Origin: Rhodobacteraceae bacterium Alg231-04
GTDB taxonomy: Bacteria; Pseudomonadota; Alphaproteobacteria; Rhodobacterales; Rhodobacteraceae
Assembly (NCBI GenBank): GCA_900143635.1
Contig: FREY01000008.1
Location: 62,001 to 126,000 of the forward strand
Length of the DNA: 64,000 bases
Direction of reading: 5' to 3'
Part shown: piece after piece, positions 8,866 to 18,889 of the stretch
How positions within the stretch are numbered: position 1 is the first letter of the stretch
How the letters are laid out: each line of letters opens with the position of its first letter
Program-made: the position numbers and the translations under genes
The notes under the pieces: model-generated
Database searches by the model: none
What the model was told of the DNA's origin: nothing
What the model saw: the letters and a program-made list of their open reading frames with translations, nothing else

Positions 8866-9725
8866 GCCTTTTTCTCCCGTTCTGCTGCCAGTTCCGCACG
8901 CAACAGGCGGACCTCCTCGGTCAGGGCCAGCACGTGCATATCAACCTGATCTGTTTCCGAACGCACCAGCAGGCGCAGCTTTTCAAACTCGGCCTCAGTG
9001 TCCTGTTCCACCGCCGATTGCATGGTGTTGACCAACAGACCGATAAACAGGTTCAGCACCGAGAACGCGGTAATGACAATGAAGGGCACGAAGAAGGCCC
9101 AGGCCAGCGGATGCACATCCATGATCGGGCGCACAATGCCCATCGACCAGCTTTCCAGCGTCATGATCTGGAACAACGAATACAGCGACCGACCCAGCGT
9201 GCCGAACCAGAGATCGAAACTGTCGCCATACATGATCGTCGCCATCACCCCGAACACGTAGAATACGATCGAGATCATCACAATGACCGCGCCCATGCCC
9301 GGCAGCGCGTCCAGCAAGGCCTGCACCACCGCGCGCATCTGCGGAATGACCGACAACAGCCGCAGGGCGCGAATGACCCGCAGGCCACGCAAGGCCGACA
9401 GATTGGCGGTTTGCGGCAAGAGCCCCACGCCGACAACAAATAGGTCGAATATATTCCACGAGTTGCGAAAGAAACTCAGGCCGTAAGCATAGAGTTTCAG
9501 CAGCAGTTCCAGCACGAAAATGCCCAGCACAAGCTGGTCAATGGCCGCCAGCAACGGCCCGATTTTGGCCTGCATGGTATCCGAGGTGCCGACACCCAGC
9601 GTGATCGCATTGAAGATGATGATCGCCAGAATCGTATTGGTGACACGCGGCATTTCCAGAAAGGCGCGCAGACGGGCGCGGTGGCCGCCATCCAGTTCTG
9701 CCGTGTTGGGTGTTTCATCGGTCAT
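8862..9725 (-). CDS. bacterial voltage-gated sodium channel (NavBac-type, single domain)
   Basis: This 287-residue ion-transport protein has six membrane segments: S1 about 31-48, S2 about 58-82, S3 about 90-104, S4 about 110-130, S5 about 143-166 and S6 about 208-236. S4 carries arginines every third residue (113, 116, 119, 122), the voltage-sensor pattern. The pore loop contains TLESWSM at 189-195, the selectivity-filter signature of sodium-selective bacterial channels (NaChBac/NavMs class). A charged heptad-like C-terminal helix (about 245-287) fits the tetramerisation coiled coil. It acts in the inner membrane as a homotetramer. It sits within the T6SS operon: its stop overlaps the start of the sheath-fusion gene (ATGA) and it begins 7 bases after the previous gene. 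This context is unusual for the family. Confidence 0.93.
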   Translation of the reverse strand: MTDETPNTAELDGGHRARLRAFLEMPRVTNTILAIIIFNAITLGVGTSDTMQAKIGPLLAAIDQLVLGIFVLELLLKLYAYGLSFFRNSWNIFDLFVVGVGLLPQTANLSALRGLRVIRALRLLSVIPQMRAVVQALLDALPGMGAVIVMISIVFYVFGVMATIMYGDSFDLWFGTLGRSLYSLFQIMTLESWSMGIVRPIMDVHPLAWAFFVPFIVITAFSVLNLFIGLLVNTMQSAVEQDTEAEFEKLRLLVRSETDQVDMHVLALTEEVRLLRAELAAEREKKA

Positions 9726-9732
9726 GGCAATT

Positions 9733-10743
9733 CTACTTCAACTTCTTTTCGATCTTCTTGAACTCGACAGACAGCTTGCGCATCGCCGCCGTGGCCGCCG
9801 CAGCCGAGCCCTTCTTCTTGTCGTGCTCCGCCTTGAACTTGCTGGCCCGCTGCTTCACGGCGATGGCGTCGCCCTCGCCCTTGGCCAGAAAATTGACCAG
9901 CGCGTCCAGATCCTTGCCCACTTCCGAAATATTGCGGGTCATTGTCTCAAGGCTCTTTTTCACATCGCTCTTGGCGATGCTCTTGCCGAAGTTCTGCAAG
10001 GCCGGGTCTGCCTTGGCGTCCTTGCCGATCTTCTCCCCGATGGCGAGGAGCATCTTGGCCACTTTGGACGTGGATTTGGCGGTGTATTCATAATCGCTTT
10101 CGATGTCGCGCATCGCACGCAGCGCCGCCTTGAAACCCTCATCGCTCTGGTCGCTGTTGCGGGCCAAAAAACTGGCCAGCGTGTTCATCACCGACTGCAC
10201 CCGCAGCACCGGTTTGGCGAACAGATCTTTGGTTTCGATCCGCTCGAAAATCTTCAGCGCTTGTTTGCCCGCCGCCAGCGCCTTCTTGTTGTCACCCTTG
10301 TCACTTTCGACCTCATCCAGCGCCAGTGAAACCTTATCCTCAATTTGCTTGGAGATCTTTTTCCAAAGCGAGGTGACCTTCTTCTCGGCGTTTGAAAGCG
10401 CGGTGCCTTCTTCCTTGGATTCATCCTTGGTGTTGGCGGTGAATTTCTTCTTCTTGCGTTCCTTCGGAGGGATCGCCTTGTCGATGTCCTTCTGCATCCC
10501 GTTCAGGGCCGTGGCAAACAGCGCCAGCTCATAGCGGGCCACCGCATAGACGCCGTCTTCGATGGTTTTCTTTTTCCACTTGCGCGGATCCAGCATCATC
10601 GTGCGTTTCACCGGGATCGGAGCAACAATTTTGACGAGCTTGGGGCGCGCGGCAAACCATTCCGGTGCCTGACTGCCCTTGAATTCGCCAAACGGATTGA
10701 TTTTCACATCAACCGAAATCTTGGCCTTGCCGTCATCTGCCAT
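9733..10743 (-). CDS. lysine-rich helical protein of unknown function (T6SS operon)
   Basis: This 336-residue, strongly basic protein has no signal peptide or clear membrane span. It looks mostly alpha-helical, with lysine clusters around residues 57-60 and 95-100 and a coiled-coil-like C-terminus rich in Lys, Glu and Ala. I do not recognise the family. It follows the hairpin-containing helical protein by 40 bases and precedes the sodium channel by 7. Together the two helical proteins could be a two-component complex, for example a soluble partner of a pore former, or structural T6SS accessories. Lysine and phenylalanine content is higher than in neighbouring genes, and codon use looks ordinary. 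Confidence 0.75.
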   Translation of the reverse strand: MADDGKAKISVDVKINPFGEFKGSQAPEWFAARPKLVKIVAPIPVKRTMMLDPRKWKKKTIEDGVYAVARYELALFATALNGMQKDIDKAIPPKERKKKKFTANTKDESKEEGTALSNAEKKVTSLWKKISKQIEDKVSLALDEVESDKGDNKKALAAGKQALKIFERIETKDLFAKPVLRVQSVMNTLASFLARNSDQSDEGFKAALRAMRDIESDYEYTAKSTSKVAKMLLAIGEKIGKDAKADPALQNFGKSIAKSDVKKSLETMTRNISEVGKDLDALVNFLAKGEGDAIAVKQRASKFKAEHDKKKGSAAAATAAMRKLSVEFKKIEKKLK

Positions 10744-10783
10744 TGCAACTCTCCCCCCGGAAAAACACGTCCATCACCGCAGA

Positions 10784-11845
10784 TCAGGTCGCCAAAGTGC
10801 CGACTTTTTCGACCAGATCCATGACCTTATCCAGATTATCAATGACCTTCTTCGGCTTCTTCTTTTTCGCCGTATCCACCTGTTTGGCCGCCTCTCGCAG
10901 GTATCCCAAGAGCTCATTGGTGTTGTCGCCGATGAATTTCTCCAGATCCTGGAGGTCCTTCTCGGAGGCCGCGATCTGTTTCTTCAGGTCGACCACTTTC
11001 TTGTCACTTCCGGCCAGTCCTTTGCTGGCTTTATCCAGCTCAGCACGCGCACCGGCGATTTTCAGGATCAGAGACTCGCGGACGCTGTTACAGGCATCCA
11101 TCGCCTGCACAGCCTTGGCCACCGCCACCGAAGCATTGTCGATTTCCGCCGAGGCTTTTTCAGAAACCTTGTTCCATTCCTTGATATAGCCTCGAAGGTC
11201 CTTGATCCCTTTGGACAGCACCCCGATTGCCTTGATGGTCACCGCCGCAATGCCGATGCCAAGGGCAATGCCACCAATCGGGCCAAGGGCAACAGCCGCC
11301 AGCACAACAGCGGCCACCGCAACGGCAAACATCACCGCCTTAAACACCGCTTTGCCGTGGTTCTTCTTCAGCGCGCCGGCCGCTTTGCCCAGCTTTTTGA
11401 CAACCGTATCATGGGCCTTTTTGGACAGGTCCGGCAGCAGCGACTGGAACTTCTCCTTGATCGCCTTGTTGGCTGCTGTCGCCTGTTTATCGGCCTCTTC
11501 CTTGACGCGCTTTTGCGAGGCCTCGATGACCTTTGCATCGCCCGAGCCCATCTTCTTGAGCGCCTTCATCTCATCATCTTTTTTCTTCAAGATGAGCTTT
11601 TCGGCATGGGCCAGCTGGGTGATTGCAAATTTTTCCCAGATCTTGAACGTCTTCTTGTAGAGCGCAAAGAACTCCTGACCGACCTGCGCAAAATATTTGT
11701 CGATCGTATCCTTATCGATGCCCTGCAGGTTCTTGTTTTCCCAGCTGAATGTGGCATCGCCGTCAAACTCGAGGAGCTTTTGAGGGCTCTTCAGTTTGGC
11801 GACTTCCTTGATGTCATAGCCGGTTTTAGAAGGAACAAATTGCAT
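10784..11845 (-). CDS. helical protein with central hydrophobic hairpin (possible alpha-pore-forming protein)
   Basis: This 353-residue protein has long charged helices at both ends and one hydrophobic stretch at about residues 166-210, broken by LGPIGG at 188-193, which would form a membrane hairpin. No signal peptide is present. That layout (long helical bundle, central hydrophobic hairpin, long helices again) resembles alpha-pore-forming toxins of the ClyA/XaxAB/MakA type, but I see no sequence motif that proves the relation. It lies 61 bases after clpV and just before another lysine-rich helical protein, so a T6SS effector pair is possible; a structural accessory anchored in the inner membrane is the alternative. 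Confidence 0.75.
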   Translation of the reverse strand: MQFVPSKTGYDIKEVAKLKSPQKLLEFDGDATFSWENKNLQGIDKDTIDKYFAQVGQEFFALYKKTFKIWEKFAITQLAHAEKLILKKKDDEMKALKKMGSGDAKVIEASQKRVKEEADKQATAANKAIKEKFQSLLPDLSKKAHDTVVKKLGKAAGALKKNHGKAVFKAVMFAVAVAAVVLAAVALGPIGGIALGIGIAAVTIKAIGVLSKGIKDLRGYIKEWNKVSEKASAEIDNASVAVAKAVQAMDACNSVRESLILKIAGARAELDKASKGLAGSDKKVVDLKKQIAASEKDLQDLEKFIGDNTNELLGYLREAAKQVDTAKKKKPKKVIDNLDKVMDLVEKVGTLAT

Positions 11846-11906
11846 TATCTAGGTCCACTTTCTCAAACGATTTGGAGCCAACAGGGCCAGAAGAACAGGA
11901 ACGGAA

Positions 11907-14645
11907 TTACCCATCAAATGAATAGATAAAGTCCCCGTCCGCCACATCGATTGCCACTTTCTCGATCTCTCCGCCTTCCATCAGCCGGCGCAGGAATTCG
12001 GCCGAGATATCGGGCAACATCGTGTTGGTCACAATGGCGTCGATCATCCGACCGCCGCTTTCCAGCTCCTGACAACGGCTGACAATCAGATCGACCACCG
12101 CATCGGAATATTCGAACGGCACGCCATGGGCTTCGCGCACCCGCTTTTCGATCCGGCCCAGCTGCAACCGGGTGATCTGGGCGATCATGTCCGGGCTCAG
12201 CGGGTAATAGGGAATGGTCACCAGACGCCCCAGCAGAGCGGGCGGGAACACCTTCAGCAGCGGTTCACGCAGCGCTTTGTTCATCGCTTCCGGATCCGGC
12301 ATCAGTTCCGGATCAGCGCAGAGATCCATGATCAGGTCGGTGCCCGCATTGGAGGTCAGCAGGATCAGCGTGTTCTTGAAATCAATGGTGCGGCCTTCGC
12401 CATCTTCCATGACGCCCTTGTCGAACACCTGAAAGAAGATCTCATGCACATCCGGGTGCGCCTTTTCGACCTCGTCCAGCAGCACCACCGAATAGGGTTT
12501 GCGCCGCACGGCTTCGGTCAGAACACCGCCTTCGCCGTAGCCAACATAGCCGGGAGGGGCGCCTTTCAGGCTGCTGACCGTATGGGCCTCCTGGTATTCG
12601 GACATGTTGATGGTGATGACGTTTTGCTCACCGCCGTATAGAACCTCGGCCAGCGCCAGCGCTGTTTCGGTTTTGCCGACGCCGCTGGTGCCGGCCAGCA
12701 TGAATACCCCGATGGGTTTGGAGGGGTTGTCCAGCCCGGCGCGGCTGGTCTGAATACGTTTCGCGATCATCTTCATCGCGTGATCCTGACCGATCACCCG
12801 TTTGGCCAAGTGTTCTTCGAGGTTCAAAATGGTCTCGATCTCATCCTTGACCATGCGGCCAACCGGGATGCCGGTCCAGTCGCCAACCACGCTGGCCACC
12901 GCCTGATGATCAACGATCGGCAGGATCAGCGGGCTGTCACCCTGCTGCGCTTCCAGCTCGGCGTTCTTGGCTTTCAGCTCGCTCATCAGCCGGTCGCGAT
13001 CTTCATCGCTCAGCGCTTCGGGTGCGGCCTCTGCATCCGCCGCCGCATCAGCGGCCTCGCCTTCTGCGGTGTGCGTGCCTTCGACTGGCTGGCCACCGGC
13101 GCGTAGCTGGGCGCGCAGCTCGATGATCTCGTCTACCAGCGCCTTCTCCGCACCCCAGGCCTCTTTCAACTCTGCCAGGCGCTCTTCTTCCAGCACCATT
13201 TCAGCCTCAACCGCGGCGCGGCGGGCCGCAACCTCATAGCCTGCGGTCTCGTCCCGGCCGATGATGTCCAGCTCGGTCTTCATCGACTCGATCCGGCGCT
13301 GGCTGTCATCCACCTGGGCCGGAACCGCGTGTTGGCTGACCGCGACACGGGCGCAGGCCGTATCCAGCAAGCTCACCGATTTGTCGGGCAGTTGGCGCGC
13401 CGGGATATAGCGCGCGGACAGGGTCACCGCCGCTTCAATGCCTTCATCCAGAACCTGCACCTGGTGGTGCTTTTCCAACATCGAGGCAATGCCCCGCATC
13501 ATCAGAACCGCTTTTGGGATGCCGGGTTCTTCCACATGCACCACCTGAAAACGCCGGGTCAGGGCCGGATCTTTTTCGATGTATTTCTTATATTCTGCCC
13601 AAGTTGTCGCCCCGATGGTGCGCAGAGTGCCGCGCGCCAGGGCTGGTTTCAGAAGGTTGGCCGCGTCGCCTGTGCCGGCCGCACCGCCAGCACCGACCAA
13701 CGTGTGGGTCTCGTCGACGAACATCACGATCGGCGTGGTCGAGGCCTGAACCTCATCGATCACCTGCCGCAGGCGGTTTTCAAACTCGCCCTTCATGCTG
13801 GCCCCGGCCTGCAGCAGGCCCACGTCCAGCACCAAAAGACGCACATTGCGCAGCGCCGGCGGCACGTCACCACGGGCAATGCGCAGAGCAAAGCCTTCGA
13901 CCACGGCGGTTTTACCCACCCCGGCCTCACCGGTCAGGATTGGGTTGTTCTGGCGTCGCCGCATCAGCACGTCGACAATCTGGCGGATCTCTTCGTCGCG
14001 ACCGACAATCGGGTCGATCTCTCCAGCCTGCGCCTGGGCGGTCAGATCGGTGCAGAACTGCTCCAGCGCTTCTTCCTGCCCCATCTGGGCCGGCGCCATT
14101 GCACCGCTGGCTTCACCGGGTTCGGCGCCACCACCAGTAACCGATCCATCCTGCGGTCGCATCGCATCCTCGGGCGAGCCATCGGTGATGGAGTGGAAAT
14201 CATCTGCCAGATCATCCGCCTTGACCGAGGCCAGTGTCGGCGACAGCGTCAGCAGAATGTTCTTCAGGTTCGGCGTCTCCAGCATGCCCAGCAGCAAATG
14301 GCCGGTGCGCACCTGATTGGAGGAATAAAGCAGCGAGCCCCAGACCCAGGCCCGTTCCATCACATCTTCCAGATGCCCCGACAGGTCGGAAACCGAGCTT
14401 GCCCCGCGCGGCAGCGCATCCAGCGCGGCCGTCATCTCTGAGGCGATCTTGCCGGGATCAAGGTTATAATGCTGGATAATACGGTGCAGGTCGCTGTCCT
14501 GAGTGTTCAGGATCTGGTGGATCCAGTGCACAACCTCGACATAAGGATTGCCCCGCATCTTGCAAAAGACCGTCGCCCCTTCGATGGCTTTGTATCCCAG
14601 TGCATTCAGCTTGCCAAACAGTGCTACACGGCTGATTTCAGTCAT
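11907..14645 (-). CDS. clpV: ClpV AAA+ ATPase, sheath recycling (TssH)
   Basis: This 912-residue Clp/Hsp100 ATPase disassembles contracted TssB/TssC sheaths so they can be reused. It has an N-terminal Clp repeat region (about 1-160), a first AAA domain with Walker A GEAGVGKT near residue 240, a middle region, and a second AAA domain with GTSGVGKTE near 652 and [11 protein letters not shown] downstream. An Ala/Glu-rich insertion of about 35 residues lies between the middle region and the second ATPase domain. The first Walker B reads FVDETH, where many Clp proteins have DELH. Its start overlaps the tssG stop (ATGA), so the two are translationally coupled. Confidence 0.97.
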   Translation of the reverse strand: MTEISRVALFGKLNALGYKAIEGATVFCKMRGNPYVEVVHWIHQILNTQDSDLHRIIQHYNLDPGKIASEMTAALDALPRGASSVSDLSGHLEDVMERAWVWGSLLYSSNQVRTGHLLLGMLETPNLKNILLTLSPTLASVKADDLADDFHSITDGSPEDAMRPQDGSVTGGGAEPGEASGAMAPAQMGQEEALEQFCTDLTAQAQAGEIDPIVGRDEEIRQIVDVLMRRRQNNPILTGEAGVGKTAVVEGFALRIARGDVPPALRNVRLLVLDVGLLQAGASMKGEFENRLRQVIDEVQASTTPIVMFVDETHTLVGAGGAAGTGDAANLLKPALARGTLRTIGATTWAEYKKYIEKDPALTRRFQVVHVEEPGIPKAVLMMRGIASMLEKHHQVQVLDEGIEAAVTLSARYIPARQLPDKSVSLLDTACARVAVSQHAVPAQVDDSQRRIESMKTELDIIGRDETAGYEVAARRAAVEAEMVLEEERLAELKEAWGAEKALVDEIIELRAQLRAGGQPVEGTHTAEGEAADAAADAEAAPEALSDEDRDRLMSELKAKNAELEAQQGDSPLILPIVDHQAVASVVGDWTGIPVGRMVKDEIETILNLEEHLAKRVIGQDHAMKMIAKRIQTSRAGLDNPSKPIGVFMLAGTSGVGKTETALALAEVLYGGEQNVITINMSEYQEAHTVSSLKGAPPGYVGYGEGGVLTEAVRRKPYSVVLLDEVEKAHPDVHEIFFQVFDKGVMEDGEGRTIDFKNTLILLTSNAGTDLIMDLCADPELMPDPEAMNKALREPLLKVFPPALLGRLVTIPYYPLSPDMIAQITRLQLGRIEKRVREAHGVPFEYSDAVVDLIVSRCQELESGGRMIDAIVTNTMLPDISAEFLRRLMEGGEIEKVAIDVADGDFIYSFDG

Positions 14646-15694
14646 CCCAGCTTCCTTTCGCTTGAGGGCGCGTGCGCGGCCAAAAGGCCGGCCTCCAAAT
14701 AGAGGTCGTCCGCATCCCGTTCATTATTAACATCTCCAACCCAGCTGGTCTGACCCAGCCGCATTGTCTGGCCGAGCAATGGCTCGGGCCGTTCTTCTGC
14801 CTTCAGGATCAGGTTCACATCCCAATCCAATGCGTCCCCGGCGTAGTTGCGGACAATCGCCCGCAGCCGTCCCAGCGACTCGCCGCCGGGCAATAGCCGT
14901 TCGTATTCTTCCAATGTCAGCGGTCCGATGCGGACCCGGAACTTGGCATTGCGCGACCAAACCCGATTGCCGATCGAGGTGCCCCGCCCCAGCTGCGCCG
15001 GAACCCCGAACTGCCAGCGGTCGTCGGGCTCCAGTTCCAGCCAGGCGCCGACAAATTCTTCGATTTTCACCGGTGCGCGAAAGAAACCCGACAGGATGGA
15101 CACCAGCCCCTCGGCGTTTTTGGCGCCCTGCGCCAGCAGGCCGGTGAAATGCCGTTTGGCCAGATCCGGGAAAGCATCGCGGCCGCGCATCGCTTCACCC
15201 CGCAGCCCGGCCAATGCGGCAATCTTGCGCTCAAACGCATCGTTATCGCCACGGTCAAAACTGGGCGCCGGCTGACCAGAGCGCCAGGCCCGGTACAACA
15301 GGGTCATCAGCCGGTGGGTCAGCATATCGGCAAAGGCCACAAAGGTCGGGTCGCGGTGGTTGCGCAACCGGTCGCGAGCGTGTTCGGTCAGATGCAGCGG
15401 CAGCGGGCCCTGCGGACCAAACAGCCCGTAGAAACGGTTGGTCAGCTGCCCCGGACCATCCTGCGACGGCGGGCGAAACGCGGCCACGCTGGACGGCGGA
15501 AACGACAGCTCGGCCTCCTGGCCGAACCGCACCTGATCTTCGCGCGGACGACGGCTGTTACCGATCCGGGGCGCGTCCGTGTACGCGCTTTCCAGAATGC
15601 GGAAAGCGTGAAAGATATGGTGTTTTTCCGGAGCGTCTCTGAGCCGTTCAATATGCGTCAGATGATCCGCCCCAGGCCCGTTTCTGGGCGCCAT
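14642..15694 (-). CDS. tssG: T6SS baseplate protein TssG
   Basis: This 350-residue protein belongs to the TssG (ImpH/VasB) family. The N-terminal HHIFHAFRILESAY region and the RFGQEAELSFPPS block are typical of the family. TssG wraps with TssF to form baseplate wedges under the sheath. The ATG at 15694 makes it overlap the end of tssF by 37 bases; later starts would remove the conserved N-terminal helix. Length is close to the family norm. Confidence 0.95.
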   Translation of the reverse strand: MAPRNGPGADHLTHIERLRDAPEKHHIFHAFRILESAYTDAPRIGNSRRPREDQVRFGQEAELSFPPSSVAAFRPPSQDGPGQLTNRFYGLFGPQGPLPLHLTEHARDRLRNHRDPTFVAFADMLTHRLMTLLYRAWRSGQPAPSFDRGDNDAFERKIAALAGLRGEAMRGRDAFPDLAKRHFTGLLAQGAKNAEGLVSILSGFFRAPVKIEEFVGAWLELEPDDRWQFGVPAQLGRGTSIGNRVWSRNAKFRVRIGPLTLEEYERLLPGGESLGRLRAIVRNYAGDALDWDVNLILKAEERPEPLLGQTMRLGQTSWVGDVNNERDADDLYLEAGLLAAHAPSSERKLG

Positions 15695-17535
15695 CGGGTG
15701 ATCTCCCCGCGTTGTTGGGTGGCTAGCACCGTTTCAGTAAAACTGTTGATCGAGACAAATTTGCGAAAGAACCGCTCAAGCACTGCGGCCATCAGATAGA
15801 CATTGGTCCCCTCAAAGAAACTCTCATCAAAGCGCAGGGTAATCTCCAGACCGCGCACTGCGGTGGACAGAACCTCATCGGCCATGCGCCGTACGATCGG
15901 CCGGGTCGATACGCCGCTCAGGCCTTCCAGTTGCTTTTGCAGCACCCGGTTGCCCTCTGGTGCGTAGATGCCAACCAATTCACGCAGAGCTGCCGCACCG
16001 TCATCGGTCTGGTCCTGCGCAATCGACAGGTAATTCAGGCTGAGATGGCTGATCAGCCGCCAGGCGGTATCGCCCTGGGCCAGCGAGGGGCGCGGCCGGG
16101 TCGGGTTGACCGGCGTGGTGATATGCTGCACCGGCCCGCCCTCGGGCAGATAGAACACATCGCGCGCACCGGTGGGCAGCAACAGCGGCAGGTCCCGGTT
16201 GGTGACCATCGCCTGCACTGCCAGCTGGTCCAGATCCGCCCCATAGGGCGCTTGCGCGGAATCGACCAAAGACAGGAACAGTTCAGACCCCAGATAGGAG
16301 GTGCGCACCCCCTTTAGCCGCTCGCGTTCAGCCCGTTGCCGCATCTTGCGCGACTGGGTGTAATAGGTGGCATGGGTCTCGCCAGCGGCGGTCAGATCAT
16401 CGGCGGAATAGAACGGACGGAACGGAACATCCGCCTCCCCGTCGCCGCTGATCCCGGTCACACCCAGAAGCGAGAAAATCTCAAAGTCCAGCGGCGCGGT
16501 GCGATCCGCCACCACATGCTGTTCGACATCGCGCCCCGTCACCAACACCCGGTCGCAGCGCTTGCGGAACAGGTTTACGGCTGGCGTTGCATTCAGCGTG
16601 AACGCCCCTGGTGTCACCCCCGAGGCAACATCCGCGTTGCCGTCACGCAGCAGGATATAGATGTCGACATCAGACCCTTCAGCGCGCGCCATCGCCAGCG
16701 ACAGCCCCTGCAGCTCCACAAAGTGGAACCGTTCAGGCATGGCAAAATATTCCTGCAACAGCCGGTAGCCGTCAAACGACTGGCGCGGGGTCGGCAGCAG
16801 GGCCTCTTCGGGTTCAAACCCGCGCGGCACCATCTTGCCCTGTGGCAGTTCGGCAATCCAGTCGGCGCGCCGGTTGGTTGACCGCCCGATGACCCCAGTG
16901 ACCTGTGTGCTGAACAATTCGTGCAGCGGCCAGTTCTTGCCCTCTTGGCCGTTCAGGAACAGCATCAGATTGTCCAGCGACAGCTCGGAGATCGGCAGAT
17001 CCGCGTCGCGGCGCAAGCGCAGCCGGATCGCCGCATTGGCCTGCTGGTCCTGCGACATGCCTGCCGCCAGCAATTCGCCGCGCCCATCGATATATTCGGC
17101 TTCGCTGATCTGCACCGGCCACAGGGTAACATCCGAGGAGGTGCGGAACACGCAGGCCGTTTGATCATCCTCGGCCAGAACACTGCGCAATTCGCTGCCG
17201 CGCGGGATCAGATAGCCATCCTCAAGCGCGGCATTCTGGCGGTCCGGCTCAAAGGCGGCAACCATCATCGACGGGGTTGGCGCCAGATAATGCGGATAGA
17301 CGATTTCCAGCAAGTGACTGGTCAGATTGGGATATTGCAGCTCCAGCTCCAGCTGGACCCGCGCTGACAGAAAGGCCACGCCCTCTAACAGCCGCTCAAC
17401 GTAAGGGTCGGCAACCTCGGCCCCGTCCATGCCCAGACGCGAGGCAATCTTTGGGTAGGCTTGCGAAAACTCAGCCCCCATGTCGCGCATGAAGGCCAGT
17501 TCGGCTTCGTAGTGTTTCAGCAGTCGCGTGTCCAT
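15658..17535 (-). CDS. tssF: T6SS baseplate protein TssF
   Basis: This 625-residue TssF (ImpG/VasA) protein begins with the family signature YEAELAFMRDMGAEFSQAYP and RLGMD, followed by DPYVERLLEGVAFLSARVQ. Two TssF copies and one TssG form each baseplate wedge. It starts 4 bases after the tssE stop and overlaps tssG, as expected for subunits made in fixed ratio. Length agrees with the family. Confidence 0.97.
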   Translation of the reverse strand: MDTRLLKHYEAELAFMRDMGAEFSQAYPKIASRLGMDGAEVADPYVERLLEGVAFLSARVQLELELQYPNLTSHLLEIVYPHYLAPTPSMMVAAFEPDRQNAALEDGYLIPRGSELRSVLAEDDQTACVFRTSSDVTLWPVQISEAEYIDGRGELLAAGMSQDQQANAAIRLRLRRDADLPISELSLDNLMLFLNGQEGKNWPLHELFSTQVTGVIGRSTNRRADWIAELPQGKMVPRGFEPEEALLPTPRQSFDGYRLLQEYFAMPERFHFVELQGLSLAMARAEGSDVDIYILLRDGNADVASGVTPGAFTLNATPAVNLFRKRCDRVLVTGRDVEQHVVADRTAPLDFEIFSLLGVTGISGDGEADVPFRPFYSADDLTAAGETHATYYTQSRKMRQRAERERLKGVRTSYLGSELFLSLVDSAQAPYGADLDQLAVQAMVTNRDLPLLLPTGARDVFYLPEGGPVQHITTPVNPTRPRPSLAQGDTAWRLISHLSLNYLSIAQDQTDDGAAALRELVGIYAPEGNRVLQKQLEGLSGVSTRPIVRRMADEVLSTAVRGLEITLRFDESFFEGTNVYLMAAVLERFFRKFVSINSFTETVLATQQRGEITRWRPETGLGRII

Positions 17536-17539
17536 ACGG

Positions 17540-18037
17540 TCAGGCGATCCTATCCAGTTTCAATTCGCCGGTTGTCACATCCACTTCGGAGCGCAGATAC
17601 AATTCCATCGGCATCGGATGGGCCCACATATCGGCCCGGATATCAAAGCTGACCAGTGTTTCGCGCTCGGCCTTGTCGGCGCGCAGCTGCACGTCCACCG
17701 ACCCCGGCAAAATGCGCGGTTCAAACACCCGGATCGCATTGGCAATCGACTTGCGGATCGCATCGGCGCGGTCCTTGGTCGAATAATCCCCGGCGACCTC
17801 GTGAATGCCGAAATTCAGCACCGACTTCGCCGCGCTCGGAAAGCGGGCAGGATCGATAAGACCTTGATTGTCACGGGTATTCAGCAGCCAGACCAGATCG
17901 CGCTGGATGATTTCGCGCAGCTGGCGCAGATCGATCACCCGATCCTCACGCCGCTCACTTGCCTCGCTGGGGTTATTGTCGGTCAGCCGGTCAAGCAGGG
18001 ACGGCTGCAGCCGCTCAGAGACCTGCAGTTCAGACAT
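17540..18037 (-). CDS. tssE: T6SS baseplate protein TssE (gp25-like)
   Basis: This 165-residue gp25-like lysozyme-fold baseplate protein includes LQPSLLDRLTD near the start and the conserved VLNFG...EPRI region (IRVFEPRILPGSVDV) in the second half. TssE joins the baseplate wedges to the first sheath ring. I chose the ATG at 18037 because it puts LLDRL at the usual distance from the N-terminus and overlaps the tagJ stop by 8 bases; an in-frame ATG at 18082 would add 15 residues with no conserved content. Confidence 0.92.
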   Translation of the reverse strand: MSELQVSERLQPSLLDRLTDNNPSEASERREDRVIDLRQLREIIQRDLVWLLNTRDNQGLIDPARFPSAAKSVLNFGIHEVAGDYSTKDRADAIRKSIANAIRVFEPRILPGSVDVQLRADKAERETLVSFDIRADMWAHPMPMELYLRSEVDVTTGELKLDRIA

Positions 18038-18860
18038 CAACAGGCTCGGTCGGTTCGGCCGGGGCTTCATAGGGGCTGCCAACGGTGAGGGCGCGGATGT
18101 CCATCAGCGCCTTGTCGCCCGTGTCGGTCGCCAGCAGACGCTGGCCGGTGCCGGCATATGTGTCATGGCCCAGATCCGTCCAATCGGTTTCCCGCGCCAG
18201 CTTGGCCGCCGCAGTTCCGCCGTCAACTGTGCCCACATAGCGGGTCGGGATCAGCGCTACGATGTCGCCGCCATTGGCCAAGGTGATGGTTGCCGGGGTC
18301 CAGACCGCATCGCGCAGATCGGCCGGTTCTTCAAAGGCGATATGACGGATCGCGCTGAACGGCATCCAGAAATACTTGCCATTCACCACCGCCTCGAGCA
18401 GCGGGCCAAGGCGCATATCGGCATCGGCGACCCATTCGAAGGGTTCGCCGTCAATCTGGCCGGACACCGCAGGCGCGGCCTCAAACGCGCGGCCACGGAT
18501 TTCGGCAGCCTGCGCCGCCTGCCCCTCGGCCTGCGCCTTCAGCGCCTCGACCATCAGGGCGATCCATTCCTGTGGCTCGCCAAAAACTAGGGGATCTTTC
18601 TCACCCGCGAAGACTTTCTCGCGGAAGACCTCACAGACAATCGCCTCGCGGTATGTCTGCGCCATGGTTGTAGCTGCCGGATCAAGCTCGGCAGAGACTT
18701 TCAACTGCTGGACAGCGCGTTTCCATTCGCCGCGCACGCTAAGCAGTTGAAACAGGAAAATACGCAGCGCCGCGTTGGACGCATCGGCCCTTACAGCATC
18801 CTGAAGCGCTTTCAGCGCCCCGTCCAGATCTCCGCTTTTTAGAAGGTCTTCGGCCAGCAA
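18030..18860 (-). CDS. tagJ: T6SS accessory protein TagJ (ImpE family)
   Basis: This 276-residue ImpE/TagJ protein starts with a TPR-like unit (SGDLDGALKALQDAVRADAS) and continues with the ImpE domain (FEWVADADMRLGPLLEAV, GKYFWMPFSAIRHIAFEEP). In other T6SSs TagJ binds the N-terminus of TssB and helps ClpV handle the sheath. It lies between hcp and tssE, behind a strong hairpin, so its expression is probably lower than that of hcp. Length is normal. Confidence 0.93.
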   Translation of the reverse strand: MLAEDLLKSGDLDGALKALQDAVRADASNAALRIFLFQLLSVRGEWKRAVQQLKVSAELDPAATTMAQTYREAIVCEVFREKVFAGEKDPLVFGEPQEWIALMVEALKAQAEGQAAQAAEIRGRAFEAAPAVSGQIDGEPFEWVADADMRLGPLLEAVVNGKYFWMPFSAIRHIAFEEPADLRDAVWTPATITLANGGDIVALIPTRYVGTVDGGTAAAKLARETDWTDLGHDTYAGTGQRLLATDTGDKALMDIRALTVGSPYEAPAEPTEPVDV

Positions 18861-18889
18861 GGGTTTTCTCCCGGATTAGATTTGATGCA

